Assembly (NCBI RefSeq): GCF_030463535.1
Contig: NC_132878.1
Span: 25,405,925 to 25,469,924 of the forward strand
Reading direction: 5' to 3'
DNA from: Salminus brasiliensis
Lineage: Eukaryota > Chordata > Actinopteri > Characiformes > Bryconidae
Length of the DNA stretch: 64,000 nucleotides
The notes under the pieces: model-generated
Databases searched by the model: none
Told to the model about the DNA's origin: nothing
Seen by the model: only the letters and a program-made list of their open reading frames with translations
Part shown: positions 54,661 to 64,000 of the stretch, in pieces
How the letters are laid out: every line of letters starts with the position of its first letter
How positions within the stretch are numbered: position 1 is the stretch's first letter
Program-made: the position numbers and the translations under genes

Positions 54661-55590
54661 GGTGACCGAGAGCATAGATGGATGGTTGGAGTCATGTGAC
54701 CACTCATGTGATCTCCCAGAGGATTCTGTGATATGAACCGCCGAGGCACTCGACTGTCAGTTGTCCAAGGAGCCAGAGAAGGCTGGTAACCCAGACAACA
54801 CTGGAAAGGCATCAGTCCTGTGGCAGAGCTTGTAAGAGAGTTTTGAGCTATCTCCACCCAAGCCAGATATGTTGACCAGTCAGATGGATTATCATGACAG
54901 AAAAACCTTCTTTCACACTGACTGTTGGATTGTGGATGATAACCTGAGGTAAGACTAACTGATACTCCTAGACTCTCAAAAAGGCGGACCATACTTGAGA
55001 AGTAAACTGAGGGCCCCTTTCCGACACAATATCTTCAGGAATACAAAATAAATGAAAGACTTGTTTGCAAGAAGGCTTTGGCTGTTTGGAATGCCGTTGG
55101 AATAGTAGCAAAGGGGTTAAATCTTACAGCTCTAGAAAAACAATCAATCCATCAAAACCATCAGAATAGTGGTACGGCCTTGTGAGAGTGGTAAATTCGT
55201 GGCAAAGTTGACTGCCAGATGTGACCAAGGTTCGCCAGGCACTGGTAAAGGGACTAGCTTACCGACGGGTAATGACTTGTGCGTTTTACATTGTGAGCAG
55301 AGGGTATATGAAACTACAAAGGTGTGTATATCTCTTTGCATCGACTCCCACCAAATACTAATGTGATAAAGGTTGATGTGTTCAGGTCTCTTCTGGATGA
55401 CCAGAGTTGAGCAAAAAATGGGCCCATGAGTTGTGTACAAAAAGTGGTCTCTGAGGCATTGGCTGGGAATTATCGTATTCTGTAGCTCTCTCTCCATGGC
55501 ATCATCTAACTCCCACTGGATTAATGAGATTATTACTTCGGGTGGCAAAATGCATGTGACTGGTTCAGCCTTGATTTGTTCTGTTTGATT
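54651..55590 (-). pseudogene. Older Ty3/gypsy pol: integrase region, broken
   Basis: Minus-strand frames at 55548-55144 and 54992-54651 show an integrase zinc-binding-like part (MQRDIHTFVVSYTLCSQCKT), the core start (PVPGEPWSHLAVNFATNLPL, then ILMVLMD) and the later core [14 protein letters not shown] followed by [11 protein letters not shown]. Between them the frame is interrupted, so no continuous integrase remains. Its upstream RT/RNase H part is at 59323-59757, separated by a younger insertion. Confidence 0.85.
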
Positions 55591-55595
55591 AATAC

Positions 55596-55754
55596 TGTAA
55601 TGTGGTGCTCACTTACAGCGGGGTTTGAACCCAAGCCGCCGTGTTGGCGGGACGGCGCGCTACTGAGTGAGCTACCACAATCACGTGACCAACGGGCCCA
55701 AGTGCAGAGTCTTTCAATCTTAGAGCAGGTAAAATGGAAATGAAAAACAAAGCC
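55596..55754 (-). repeat. Terminal repeat copy, 3' end of the element
   Basis: 159 bp matching 58441-58599. Its outer edge abuts the AATAC target duplication, so it is best read as the surviving end of a truncated 3' LTR. On its inner side it follows the end of the chromodomain frame with an extra GGGTTCAAGTCCCG motif. Confidence 0.8.
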
Positions 55755-56855
55755 TCTCGGGACTTGAACCCGACGTCCCCAACCCAGCAGCACGGTCCCG
55801 ACGAAACGCCCGGATGAGTTCGGGGTCCAGAATGTGGCGGGAGGGCACCCAGGACCGCTCCTCCGGGCCATAACCCTCCCAGTCCACTAGATACTGGAGG
55901 CCGCCGCGGATCCGACAGACATCCAGAAGGTGCCTGACAGTGTAGGCCGGCGCACCACCGACCGTACGCGGGCCCGGCGGATCACAACAGAACACAAGAC
56001 GGGCTTGAGGCGGGACACGTGGAAGGTGGGGTTCACGCGCATCGAAGGGGGAAGGGCAAGGCGGTAGGCAACGGGGTTGACCCAGCGAAGGATCTTGAAC
56101 GGTCCGACGCACCGAGGCGCCAACTTGCGGGGAGCACCACGCAAGGGCAGATCCTTAGCCGACAGCCAAACCCGCTGCCCAGGACGATAGGTCGGAGCTG
56201 GCCTTCGCCTCCTGTCCGCATAGCGCTTCTGAGCAGCTACTGCAGACAGGAGGGACCTGCGGGCTTTCAGCCAGGTTCTCCGACAGCGCCTGACCATCTG
56301 TTCCGCCGACTGGACCCCAGTTCCTGCCTCCTGTCCTGGGAACATGGGCGGAGCGTACCCGTATTGGCACTCAAAGGGTGACATTCCCAGAGACGAGTGC
56401 CAGAGGGTGTTATGTGCGTACTCCGCCTAAATCAGTTGGTCAGACCAGGTAGAAGGTGAGGAGGAGGCCAGACAGCGGAGGGTGCGCTCCAGGTCTTGAT
56501 TGACCCTCTCTGTCTGGCCGTTAGACTGGGGGTGGAAGCCAGAAGTGAGGCTGGCCTCCGCCCCCAACAGTTGGCAAAATGCACCCCAGAACCGGCTGGT
56601 GAATTGGGGCCCACGGTCTGACACAATGTCAGAGGGGAGTCCGTGAACCCGAACCACCTGGTTGAGTACTAGATCCGCTGTCTCCTTAGCTGATGGCAGC
56701 TTTGGAAGCACCACAAAGCAGCCAGCCTTGGAGAACCTGTCCACAATGACTAGAGGTTGGCCTGGGCCAGTTTTCCACGGCCTTGATTTTGGCCGGGTCC
56801 ATGCGCAGGGTGTTGTGGGACACCACAAAGCCCAAAAAGGAGATTGACTGCGCAT
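55755..56855 (-). pseudogene. Nested gypsy: integrase core and chromodomain
   Basis: The frame 56855-56427 carries the core ([46 protein letters not shown]) with D...D...E residues visible. After an in-frame stop it continues with MSPFECQYGYAPP, then [14 protein letters not shown] and [12 protein letters not shown] chromodomain-like end follows in a shifted frame ([17 protein letters not shown]). The core itself is well preserved, consistent with a fairly recent insertion. Confidence 0.9.
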
Positions 56856-57075
56856 GGAACTGTGATTTCTCCACTTTGATGAACAGGTGGTTCTCCAGGA
56901 GCAACTGGAGAACCCACCGGATGTGGGCGACGTGTTCGTCTACAGTCTTACTATAGATGAGAATGTCATCCAAATAGACGAACATGTACCTGTCCAAAGC
57001 CTCCCGGAGGACCTTGTTAATATACCGGTGGGCGCATTCATCAAACCGAATGGCATGACGAGGTTCTCGTCCCAT
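56686..57075 (-). pseudogene. Nested gypsy: RT palm fragment
   Basis: It contains the catalytic motif FVYLDDILIYSK, then SFLGFVVS and [13 protein letters not shown] of the RT palm and thumb. Immediately afterwards it runs into integrase sequence in another frame, so the RT connection, RNase H and integrase zinc finger are missing. Confidence 0.88.
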
Positions 57076-58422
57076 GCCAAGACAGACCGGGACAGCCAGT
57101 CCACGTGGGGGTTATGACGCTGGAGCCAAGGGAAACCCAGCACCAACTGCAAGTCAGGAGCGCTGATAATGAAGAACACTATCTGCTCGGTATGAGGACC
57201 AACTCGCAGTGTGAGAGGGTGGGTTTGGTGGGACACCACCCCAGGCTCCAGTGACCGACCGTCTATGGCCGCTATGGGCATGGGCTCCCTCAAGGGGACC
57301 AGTGGCAGGGCCAACTTTCTGGCGAGGCCGGCATCTAGAAAGTTCCCTGCCGCTCCCGAGTCCAAAAAGGCAGGTAGGCGGACCTCAACCAACCCTGACA
57401 CTAGCCTGGCATTGAGGAACACCCCCTGGGCCCGAGGGAGAATCGGCAAGTCCGTCAGTGGTCTCCCCTCACCTGACGGACGTTGGCATTTCCCCAAGAG
57501 TTCTGGGCAAGCAGCACGGAGGTGCCCAGAGATCCCACAGTAGAGGCACCTGCCTTCGCGCATGCGCGCCTCACGCTCCTGCCGTGGCAGACGAGTGTGT
57601 CCCAGCCGCATGGTTAGGGCCCTACTGCTGGGGGGCCCCCGAAGAGAGCCTAAGACAGAAGGTGGGCCCTGAGGAGCTCGGGGGGCTCTGGCACCCCGCG
57701 CCCTACGCCTCTCCTTGAGGCGGTTATCCACTCTTTGGGCCAGCTCAATGAGCCGATCAAGGGAGGTGGGGGGGTCACGGTTGGCCAGCTCATCCTTGAG
57801 CTCCTCACTGAGACCATGGAGGAAGGCTGAAACAAGAGCACTGGCATTCCATCCACTTTCCGGCGATAGCATGCGGAATTCAATGGCATAATCAGCCACC
57901 GACCTTTCTCCCTGACGTAGGTGCAGGAGGCGGGACCCTGCCTCTTCTGCACGGAGCGGAAGGTCGAAAGTTTGCGACAGCGCAGCCGCAAAGCGGGCCA
58001 CAGAGGCACATACATGTGGTTGATACTCCCACACTGGGGTGGCCCAGGCTAATGCCCTACCGGTGAGGAGAGAGATGATGTATGCCACCTTAGCACACTC
58101 AGATGGAAAGTGGGATGGTTGCAGCTCAAAAGCCAGTGAACATTGAAGGAGGAACTCTACATCCTCCTGGTCCACCAGCATAGCGCTCTGGGGCTGGTAG
58201 AGGGGGCTCAGCACTAGAAACCACGGCTGCTTGGGCAGCGGTAGCCTCCTCCCGGGGAGGTTCAGGAGTGTGCTGGCTAGTGTGTTGAGTCACTAGATTT
58301 GTTAGACCCTGCAGCTGAGAAAGAATCTGCTGCAGGGCCTGCTCATGCCTCCCCACAGTCCCCCCCTGACTTGCTAGAGCGACTTTTACCTGTTCTAGAT
58401 TGAATGTCTCTGCTGGGTCCAT
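56940..58422 (-). pseudogene. Nested gypsy: gag and protease, fused to partial RT
   Basis: Gag starts MDPAETFNLEQVKVALASQG at 58422. Near 58180 the reading shifts frame into a long open stretch with a capsid-like region, a CCHC zinc knuckle (CLYCGISGHLRAAC) and an aspartic protease site (FLDSGAAGNFLD, then VLGFPWLQRHNPHVDW). After VLAW it jumps directly into RT sequence (NLVMPFGLMNAPT), so the RT fingers region is deleted, and it then shifts frame again. Inactive. Confidence 0.88.
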
Positions 58423-58440
58423 GTCTTGGCTGGATCTTTC

Positions 58441-58599
58441 TGTAATGTGGTGCTCACTTACAGCGGGGTTTGAACCCAGGCCGCCGTGTTGGCGGGACGG
58501 CGCGCTACTGAGTGAGCTACAACAATCACGTGACCAACGGGCCCAAGTGCAGAGTCTTTCAATCTTAGAGCAGGTAAAATGGAAATGAAAAACAAAGCC
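58441..58599 (-). repeat. Terminal repeat copy, gag side (end of the 5' LTR-like region)
   Basis: 159 bp, with only two substitutions against 55596-55754. On the minus strand it carries tRNA-like boxes: GTAGCTCACTCAGTAGCGCG (A-box-like) and GGGTTCAAACCCC (B-box). It sits just ahead of the gag start. No standard TGG-type primer-binding site follows it. Confidence 0.85.
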
Positions 58600-58605
58600 A
58601 GGCCG

Positions 58606-59322
58606 CCGCGTCGCAAGACTGACGCTCTGCCGCTTCACCAAAACGGCAGTTATGAAAGCGGCCAACAAAAGAAACTTTAAAAAGGGTGGGTTTAATAAAC
58701 AAACGAAGGACACCAGGGGAGAGCTGGCTACCTCTTTAACTCTAGAGGGAAATACAACGGAGGGCAAAAGGATCTCCCAAAAGAAACCAGAAAACTGAGA
58801 AGTTACAGGGAAGGCAGACACTCCTGCCTTCCTCTGTAAAACTAGTGTATGTGTGCAAACACACACACATACACACACACACACACACGGGCACACACAC
58901 CAGAGAAGACAGACACTCCTGCCTTCCTCTGGTACACGAGTGTATGTGTGCTACACGCACACACACACAGACACACACACCAGGGAAGACAGACACTCCT
59001 GCCTTCCTCTGGTACACGAGTGTATGAGTGCTACACGCACACACACACATAGACACACACACTGCACAGACACCGGGAGAGAGACTCGGGAGAGACACAC
59101 GAAGGGGAGTGACACACACTCAGCCTTCACCTCGAGAACTACACAGGCACACAGATACACACACCACCAAAATCAAAAGATCCAGCAGTGGGGAAACTGG
59201 ATCTGTGTGCCTATATAGCCTACTGCCCAGGTGTAGGGAATTGGGCTCGATTACTGGCTGGGGTGACTCGGGGCCTCCCCCTGGTGGCCGGAGGAGGCCT
59301 TGCCCTAGAGCCACCCCTTACA
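58606..59322 (-). mobile_element. 5' LTR-like region of the nested gypsy element
   Basis: It contains a TATA box (GGCTATATAGGC on the minus strand near 59210-59221), three tandem units of about 70 bp with CA runs (58815-59050; GACAGACACTCCTGCCTTCC in each), and ATTAAA near 58690. No coding content beyond repeat-derived frames. Confidence 0.65.
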
Positions 59323-59757
59323 AATACAAGATGCGTCTGCCTTAATATTTCTAGAGCCCGGTCAGTATGTAATGTGAAAACAGAAAACAGAACCGTTAAA
59401 AAAAGAGGGACCACTGCGCTTGACTGGCATTGAGACCTTTAGCATTTCGTAAATATTCTAGGTTCCGTAAAAGGGTGATTAGCACCTTGCAACCAATTCT
59501 TCTAATGCTAGTTTAACTGCTAGTAACTCCCTATGCTCCATCCCATAATTGTCTTTAGCCTGAGATAACTTGTGTGAATAAAAGGCAACAGGGTGTAATT
59601 TCGGTGGATCCCCAATACGCTGGGCTATTACTGCTTCAATACCTGTTCTGGATGTGTCAACTTTCACTATAAATGGCTGTGATGGATCTGGGTGTTTTAA
59701 TACAGGCGCTGAAGTGAATGCAGGCTTTTAAAGCCTGAAACACAGCAGATCTTCTCT
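59323..59757 (-). pseudogene. Older Ty3/gypsy pol: RNase H region, broken
   Basis: On the minus strand the frame reads [15 protein letters not shown], then [19 protein letters not shown] and [11 protein letters not shown] (RNase H). After a stop, weaker matches to the segment before the integrase zinc finger (PGSRNIKADA) run up to the AATAC border. It is joined upstream, without spacer, to a finTRIM fragment. It belongs with 54254-55590. Confidence 0.85.
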
Positions 59758-60211
59758 TGTAGCTGGGTGGACGCTTTGACCAGCTTGTGCTTCTTCCAAG
59801 CAGGAACTTCATAGTGGGGTTTAAGATGAGTTTCACAAAAGGAGACCAGACACATCAGACAGGACTTGATGGCTTTGAGTTTTCTCCCGGTGCAGAAATC
59901 ACACTCCACATCTCCAGGTCCAGCGTAATGGGGAGCAGAAGAAGCAGCTTGGAGTTGTGTCTTCTTCAGTTTCTCCACCACTTCAGCCAGCATGTTGTTC
60001 CTGCGTAGAACAGGCCTTGGAGTGAACGTCTCTCTGCACTGGGGGCAGCTGTAGACCCCTCTCTGTTCATCCTGATCCCAGCAGCCATTAATACACGCCA
60101 TACAGAAACTGTGTCCACAGTTGATGGTCACTGGATCCTTCAGCAGATCCAGATAGCTGAACTGCTCGTGATCTACTGAAATACTGGCCTCTGCCATTTT
60201 CCTGCACTTCT
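59757..60211 (-). pseudogene. finTRIM-type RING/B-box fragment 2 (broken)
   Basis: From ATG at 60197 the frame shares MAEASISVDHEQFS with fragment 1. Nine bp are then missing, removing the first RING CPVC pair (SYLDLL in place of SCPVCLDLL). The rest of the RING (CGHSFCMACI, CPQCRETFTPRP) and a B-box (CDFCTGRK, CLMCLVSFCETHLKPH) are intact. Similarity stops at QLQEKIC, where gypsy RT/RNase H sequence begins; upstream it abuts a LINE. A functional TRIM would need the coiled coil and usually B30.2, which are absent. Confidence 0.88.
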
Positions 60212-62752
60212 AGACCCCTCTGAAAGATCCCACCCCTAGAAAGATGGAACGAAGCGTATCAAAAAGGGGTTTAAGTCTCTGACATTCTAAAAAGCAATGA
60301 AAAACCGTCTCTCTGAGCCCACAGAAGACACAAGCACTACTGACCTCAGGATTGATAATAGAGACAAAGGCTTTAACAGCCAACACACCATGCAGAATTC
60401 GCCACTGAAGATCCCCAGTCCTTTTCGTCAAAGGGGGCTTATACAGCACCCTCCACACTGGACGTTTGTCCAAACCCAGCCCAAACTTGCTCCTCCACAC
60501 AGTGTCCGGCCTTCCATTGAGCACTGACTTATTTAAAACCTTCACACAGCATTTATACAAAGCCTGGCCTGACACAGTGTGGAGGTCCAAGTTCTGCCAA
60601 TCAGAAGTCAATAAAGGACCTGACACCCCGTCCAGATCGGGTGTGAGACCAGTCTTCGAAAAAGGGTCTTTTATATTTGGTATCAAACCTCCATTGCCAT
60701 ACGCCTGCAAAAGGGACTTGTCCTCCAGCGACAACCTGCTACTCCATAAGTCCCGTATGATCTTGGCCTGCCGAACAGACCACTGCCCCAACAAAGAGGC
60801 AACATCATGAACGTTATCTAGGCCCGGCCCGGCCACATCCACCAAGTTCCTCAGTCTAACAGTTTTCGAGGCACAGAGTCTGTGCGCAAGACCCATTGCC
60901 CCATCAGCCGACACATCTAGCCAAGCTCCTTTAACCAAGGGCTTCTCCAACAGCCAGTAGAGAGAGGTCTGCTCTAGTCAGTGGTGCTTGAAGAGAGTCC
61001 AAAACTTAAAAAGTCCACGGTAAAAACGGGGTAATCCATTCAAATGCAGCTGTCTATGATCCATAAAAAATAGTGCTGTATCGAGCCCCAGTCCATCAAC
61101 AGTGTGCAAAATACTGCTAGCTACTTCCCTCCACACTAGGTCTGTATCACCGGTCAGGTATTTCTGCAGGAACTCCAGACGAAAAGTTGCCATTCTGCTG
61201 AAAAGGTGAATCAGGCCTTGCCCCCCTTCCTCCCTGGGAAGGAACAGCACACTCTGTGGGACCCAGTGAAGGCGGTCCCAGAAAAAATCCACCAGGCGTG
61301 CTTGCAAACGTGACAATAATCCACCTGGAGGGTCCATACAAGACAGTCTGTGCCAAAGCATTGAAGCAACAAGGTTATTGACAACCAGCACTCTTCCTCT
61401 AAAAGAAAGCTGTCCATGGATCCATCTCCATTTCTTTAAACGGCCTGTCATTGTCTCCAGGAAACCATCCCAGTTTTTTTGCTGGAATAAGTCGTCCCCC
61501 AAAAACACACCCAAGTATTTCAGCCCCCCTCTTTTCCAGGCCATGTTAGCTGGTAGTAGCAGCAAGCCCTCAGACCACGGCCCCACTGCCAAGGCTTCAC
61601 TCTTTTCCCAGTTTATTTTAGCTGCAGATAAACACCCAAAGTCCTGAATAGTGGCTACCAAATGATCAACATCTGATTGTCCACTGACCATTATTATGAT
61701 GTCGTCTGCATAAGCAGAAAGCTGAAGCCTAGGATGCCCCTCCAGTCCCAAATCCAGACCCACAAGAGTAGAGCGAAGCCTATGAAGCAGTGGTTCAATG
61801 GCTAAGGAGTAAAGCATTCCAGACAGAGCACACCCCTGGCGTATGCCACGGCATGCTTTGAATGGTGCACTCAGACCCCCGTTAATCTTCAATACACTTT
61901 CAACATCTTGATACAACACTTTAACCATGTTAAGAAAATTCGGACCAAAACCCAGCACGTCTAAGGTCTGCCACGAATACTGGTGCTCAACTCTGTCAAA
62001 GGCCTTTTCTTGGTCTATGGAGATAAGACCAAAGTCAAGCCCACGAATCCTAGCAATGTCCAAAACATCCCACACCAGGAAAATATTTTCCCTGATGGAT
62101 CTGCCAAGCACACAGTAGGTCTGGTCATGGTGTATGACCTGCCCCATCACATCCCTTTAACCTATTAGCCAGGCTCTTTGAAAACACCTTGAGATCTGTG
62201 CACAGGAGACTCACCGGTCTCCAGTTCCTGATCTCCTGTAAGTTACCTTTTTTAGGCAACAAGGTGATAACTGCCCGTCTGCAGCTCAAGGGTAAACAGC
62301 CCTCCATCAGGCTCTCATTAAGGACCGCTGATAGATCCGCACCAAGCTCAGTCCAGAAACCCTTATAAAATTCTACAGGTAGGCCGTCTATACCAGAGGT
62401 TGTCCCACCTTTCATGCCCTGTAGTGCTGTATAAAGCTCGTTAACCCCTAGCGGTCTTTCAAGAGCTACGTTTGAGCTTCTAGAGAGCATCCCAGCATAG
62501 AAGCCACCAGCCAGCCAAGGAGCATGCCTGTACTCACTTTTGTACAGTTCAGTATAAAACCATACAGCCCGTTTCCGGATCTCAGCCGGCTCTGTCAGCT
62601 CCCGTCCATCCTCAGAGCGCAGGGCATGAATGAAACGGCCATTTTTCCTCTCCAGGCCAAAGAAAAACTGAGACACATCCATCTGTGTTAGAGTTTGAAA
62701 ACGCGATCGGACCAAAGCCCCCTGCGCCATCCCTCACCCTAGCCCAGGTATA
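60212..62752 (-). pseudogene. Tx1-like LINE ORF2 (RT and C-terminal region), truncated at both ends
   Basis: On the minus strand the frames 62730-62125, 62150-60978 and 60950-60210 are successive parts of one ORF2. RT motifs are GIDGLPVEFYKGFW, LLPKKGNLQEIRNWRPVSLL, DQEKAFDRVEHQ, GIRQGCALSGMLYSLAIEPL and the catalytic YADDI. A CCHC-like CVFCGLRETVFHCFLECQ lies near the end. The style matches the Tx1 clade of L1-like elements. Only one frameshift (near 62140) and one in-frame TGA (60978-60980) break it. The endonuclease and ORF1 are absent, and the 3' end is also missing: ORF2 runs out at the finTRIM junction, without a tail. Confidence 0.9.
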
Positions 62753-62895
62753 CTGCGGTTGCTATGGTGTTGCTAGTTGTTTGCTATGGTGTTGCTAGGC
62801 TGTTGCTATGGTGTCACAGAAGGTTGCTGTGAGGTTCCTAGGTGGTTGCCATAGCATCCTATGTGGTTGCTATGGGGTTGATAAGTGGTTGTAAT
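62753..62895. repeat. Minisatellite based on GGTTGCTATGGTGTTGCTAG
   Basis: About six imperfect units. This motif is common in fish genomes. Confidence 0.9.
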
Positions 62896-62899
62896 AAAC

Positions 62900-63810
62900 A
62901 ATCAGTGTAAACTCCGTACTACCTTAAAAGAAATTCCACCTTAAAATTCAGTTTCAGCATAAACTCAGTACTACCTTAATAGAAGGTCCTCATTAAAATT
63001 CAGTGTCACTGTAAACTCAGTACTACCTTAAAATAAATTCCACCTTAAAATTTAGTGTCAGCATAAACTCAGTACTACCTTAAAAGAAATTCCACCTTAA
63101 AATTCATTGTCATTGTAAACTCAGTACTACCTTAAAAGGCATTCCACCTTAAAATTCAGTGTTAGTGTAAACTCAGTACTACCTTAAAAGAAGTTCTCCC
63201 TTAAACATCAGTGTCAATGTAACCTCAGTACTACCTTAAAAAAAGTTCCCCCTTAACATTCAGTGTCAGTGTAAACTCAGTACTACCTTAAAAGAAATTC
63301 CACCTTAAAATTTAGTGTCAGCATAAACTCAGTACTACCTTAAAAGGCATTCCACCTTAAAATTCAGTGTTAGTGTAAACTCAGTACTACCTTAAAATAA
63401 GTTCTCCCTTAAACATCAGTGTCAATGTAACCTCAGTACTACCTTAAAAAAAGTTCCCCCTTAACATTCAGTGTCAGTGTAAACTCAGTACTACCTTAAA
63501 AGAAATTCCACCTTAGAATTCAGTGTCATTGTAAACTCAGTAATACCTTAAAAGACATTCCACCTTAAAATTCAGTGTTAGTGTAAACTCAGTACTACCT
63601 TAAAAGAAGTTCTCCCTTAAAATTCAGTGTCAATGTAAACTCAGTACTACCTTAAAAGAAATCCCCCCTTCAAATTTAGTGTCAGTGTAAACTCGGTACT
63701 ACCTTAAAAGACGTTCTACCTTAAAATTCAGTGTCAGTGTAAACTCAGTACTACCTTAAAAGATGTTCCACCTTAAAATTCAGTGCTCCTTAAGCTCAGT
63801 TCCACCTTAA
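62900..63810. repeat. About 52-bp tandem array, some 17 units
   Basis: Each unit runs TAAACTCAGTACTACCTTAA, AAGAAATTCCACCTTAAAAT, TCAGTGTCAGTG. A block of several units (63111-63290) is repeated nearly exactly at 63341-63520, indicating higher-order duplication. Confidence 0.93.
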
Positions 63811-64000
63811 AGAATTGACTGTGTGCTGCTGCTGCTGCTGCTGAGCATTAGGCTGTGAGCATGGGAGACATTGGGCTCCGTGTGTGAGTCTGTGTGGTGT
63901 GTGAGAGTGTGACATCACGCTGTCAGTTACAATTCATATCTCACCATTCCGTCAATGCGTTTCTATGGAGATTTTTCATTTTTTATCTTAAACTTATTAA
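63811..64000. other. Window end, non-coding; short (CTG)n
   Basis: A (CTG) run at about 63826-63843. Nothing else recognised. Confidence 0.6.

Larger units (their letters stand above)
55596..59322 (-). mobile_element. Younger Ty3/gypsy (chromodomain) element nested in the older one
   Basis: The insertion is bounded by a 5-bp direct repeat AATAC (55591-55595 and 59323-59327). On the minus strand it begins TGTAAGGGGTGGC and ends CACCACATTACA, the TG...CA form. It is about 3.7 kb, shorter than usual. The content in order is a 5' LTR-like part (59322 to about 58441), gag, protease, a partial RT, integrase, a chromodomain, and a 159-bp 3' terminal repeat. The older element's reading continues on both sides, which confirms the nesting. 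Confidence 0.88.

Noticed and set aside
55590-55680. A genuine tRNA gene at the GTAGCTCACTCAGTAGC / GGGTTCAAACCCC sequence
   Set aside because: A- and B-box-like parts are present, but flanking bases do not form an acceptor stem and the sequence is part of a duplicated terminal repeat of a retroelement.
58845-59345. Plus-strand frames rich in Thr-His
   Set aside because: They are translations of (CA)n-containing tandem repeats in the gypsy LTR-like region.

Overview
The window is nuclear DNA from a ray-finned fish. The evidence is intron-bearing vertebrate genes (histone H3.3, an OTX-family homeobox gene), finTRIM-type fragments, and a repeat load typical of teleosts: tRNA-derived SINEs, Tc1-like hairpins, L2 and Tx1-like LINEs, chromodomain Ty3/gypsy, a DIRS fragment and abundant microsatellites. 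An otophysan fish (characiform-like) fits the repeat families, but that is only inference.

Layout. 1-9.7 kb is non-coding with DNA-transposon, SINE and microsatellite copies. 9.8-13.5 kb is a complete histone H3.3 gene on the + strand: CpG-rich promoter, non-coding first exon, three coding exons and a poly(A) signal. 13.5-18.1 kb holds two probable solo LTRs and LINE/gypsy scraps. 18.3-29.0 kb holds two tandem paralogous genes on the - strand. Each encodes a short secreted protein with a 12-cysteine IGFBP-N-like domain, and I assembled them from a large first exon plus tiny downstream exons (9, 24, 44, 59 and 63 nt). 29.4-37 kb is almost entirely tandem arrays and transposon remnants. 38.25-41.63 kb is a three-coding-exon OTX5/CRX-class homeobox gene on the - strand. 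42-52.5 kb is repeat-rich and gene-free. 52.6-62.75 kb is a pile-up of nested retroelements: a DIRS-like RT fragment, two broken finTRIM fragments, an old Ty3/gypsy element split by a younger gypsy element with a clear 5-bp target duplication, and a Tx1-like LINE. 62.75-63.8 kb is minisatellite.

The intact genes are H3.3 (replication-independent nucleosome assembly), crx/otx5 (photoreceptor and pineal transcription factor class) and the two small secreted IGFBP-domain genes. The two small genes are the least familiar. Their microexons are each preceded by an AG-free intronic stretch of about 105 nt that is conserved between the paralogues. All long open frames at 29.3-30.4, 43.2-43.7 and 34.1-34.4 kb arise from tandem repeats and are not genes.
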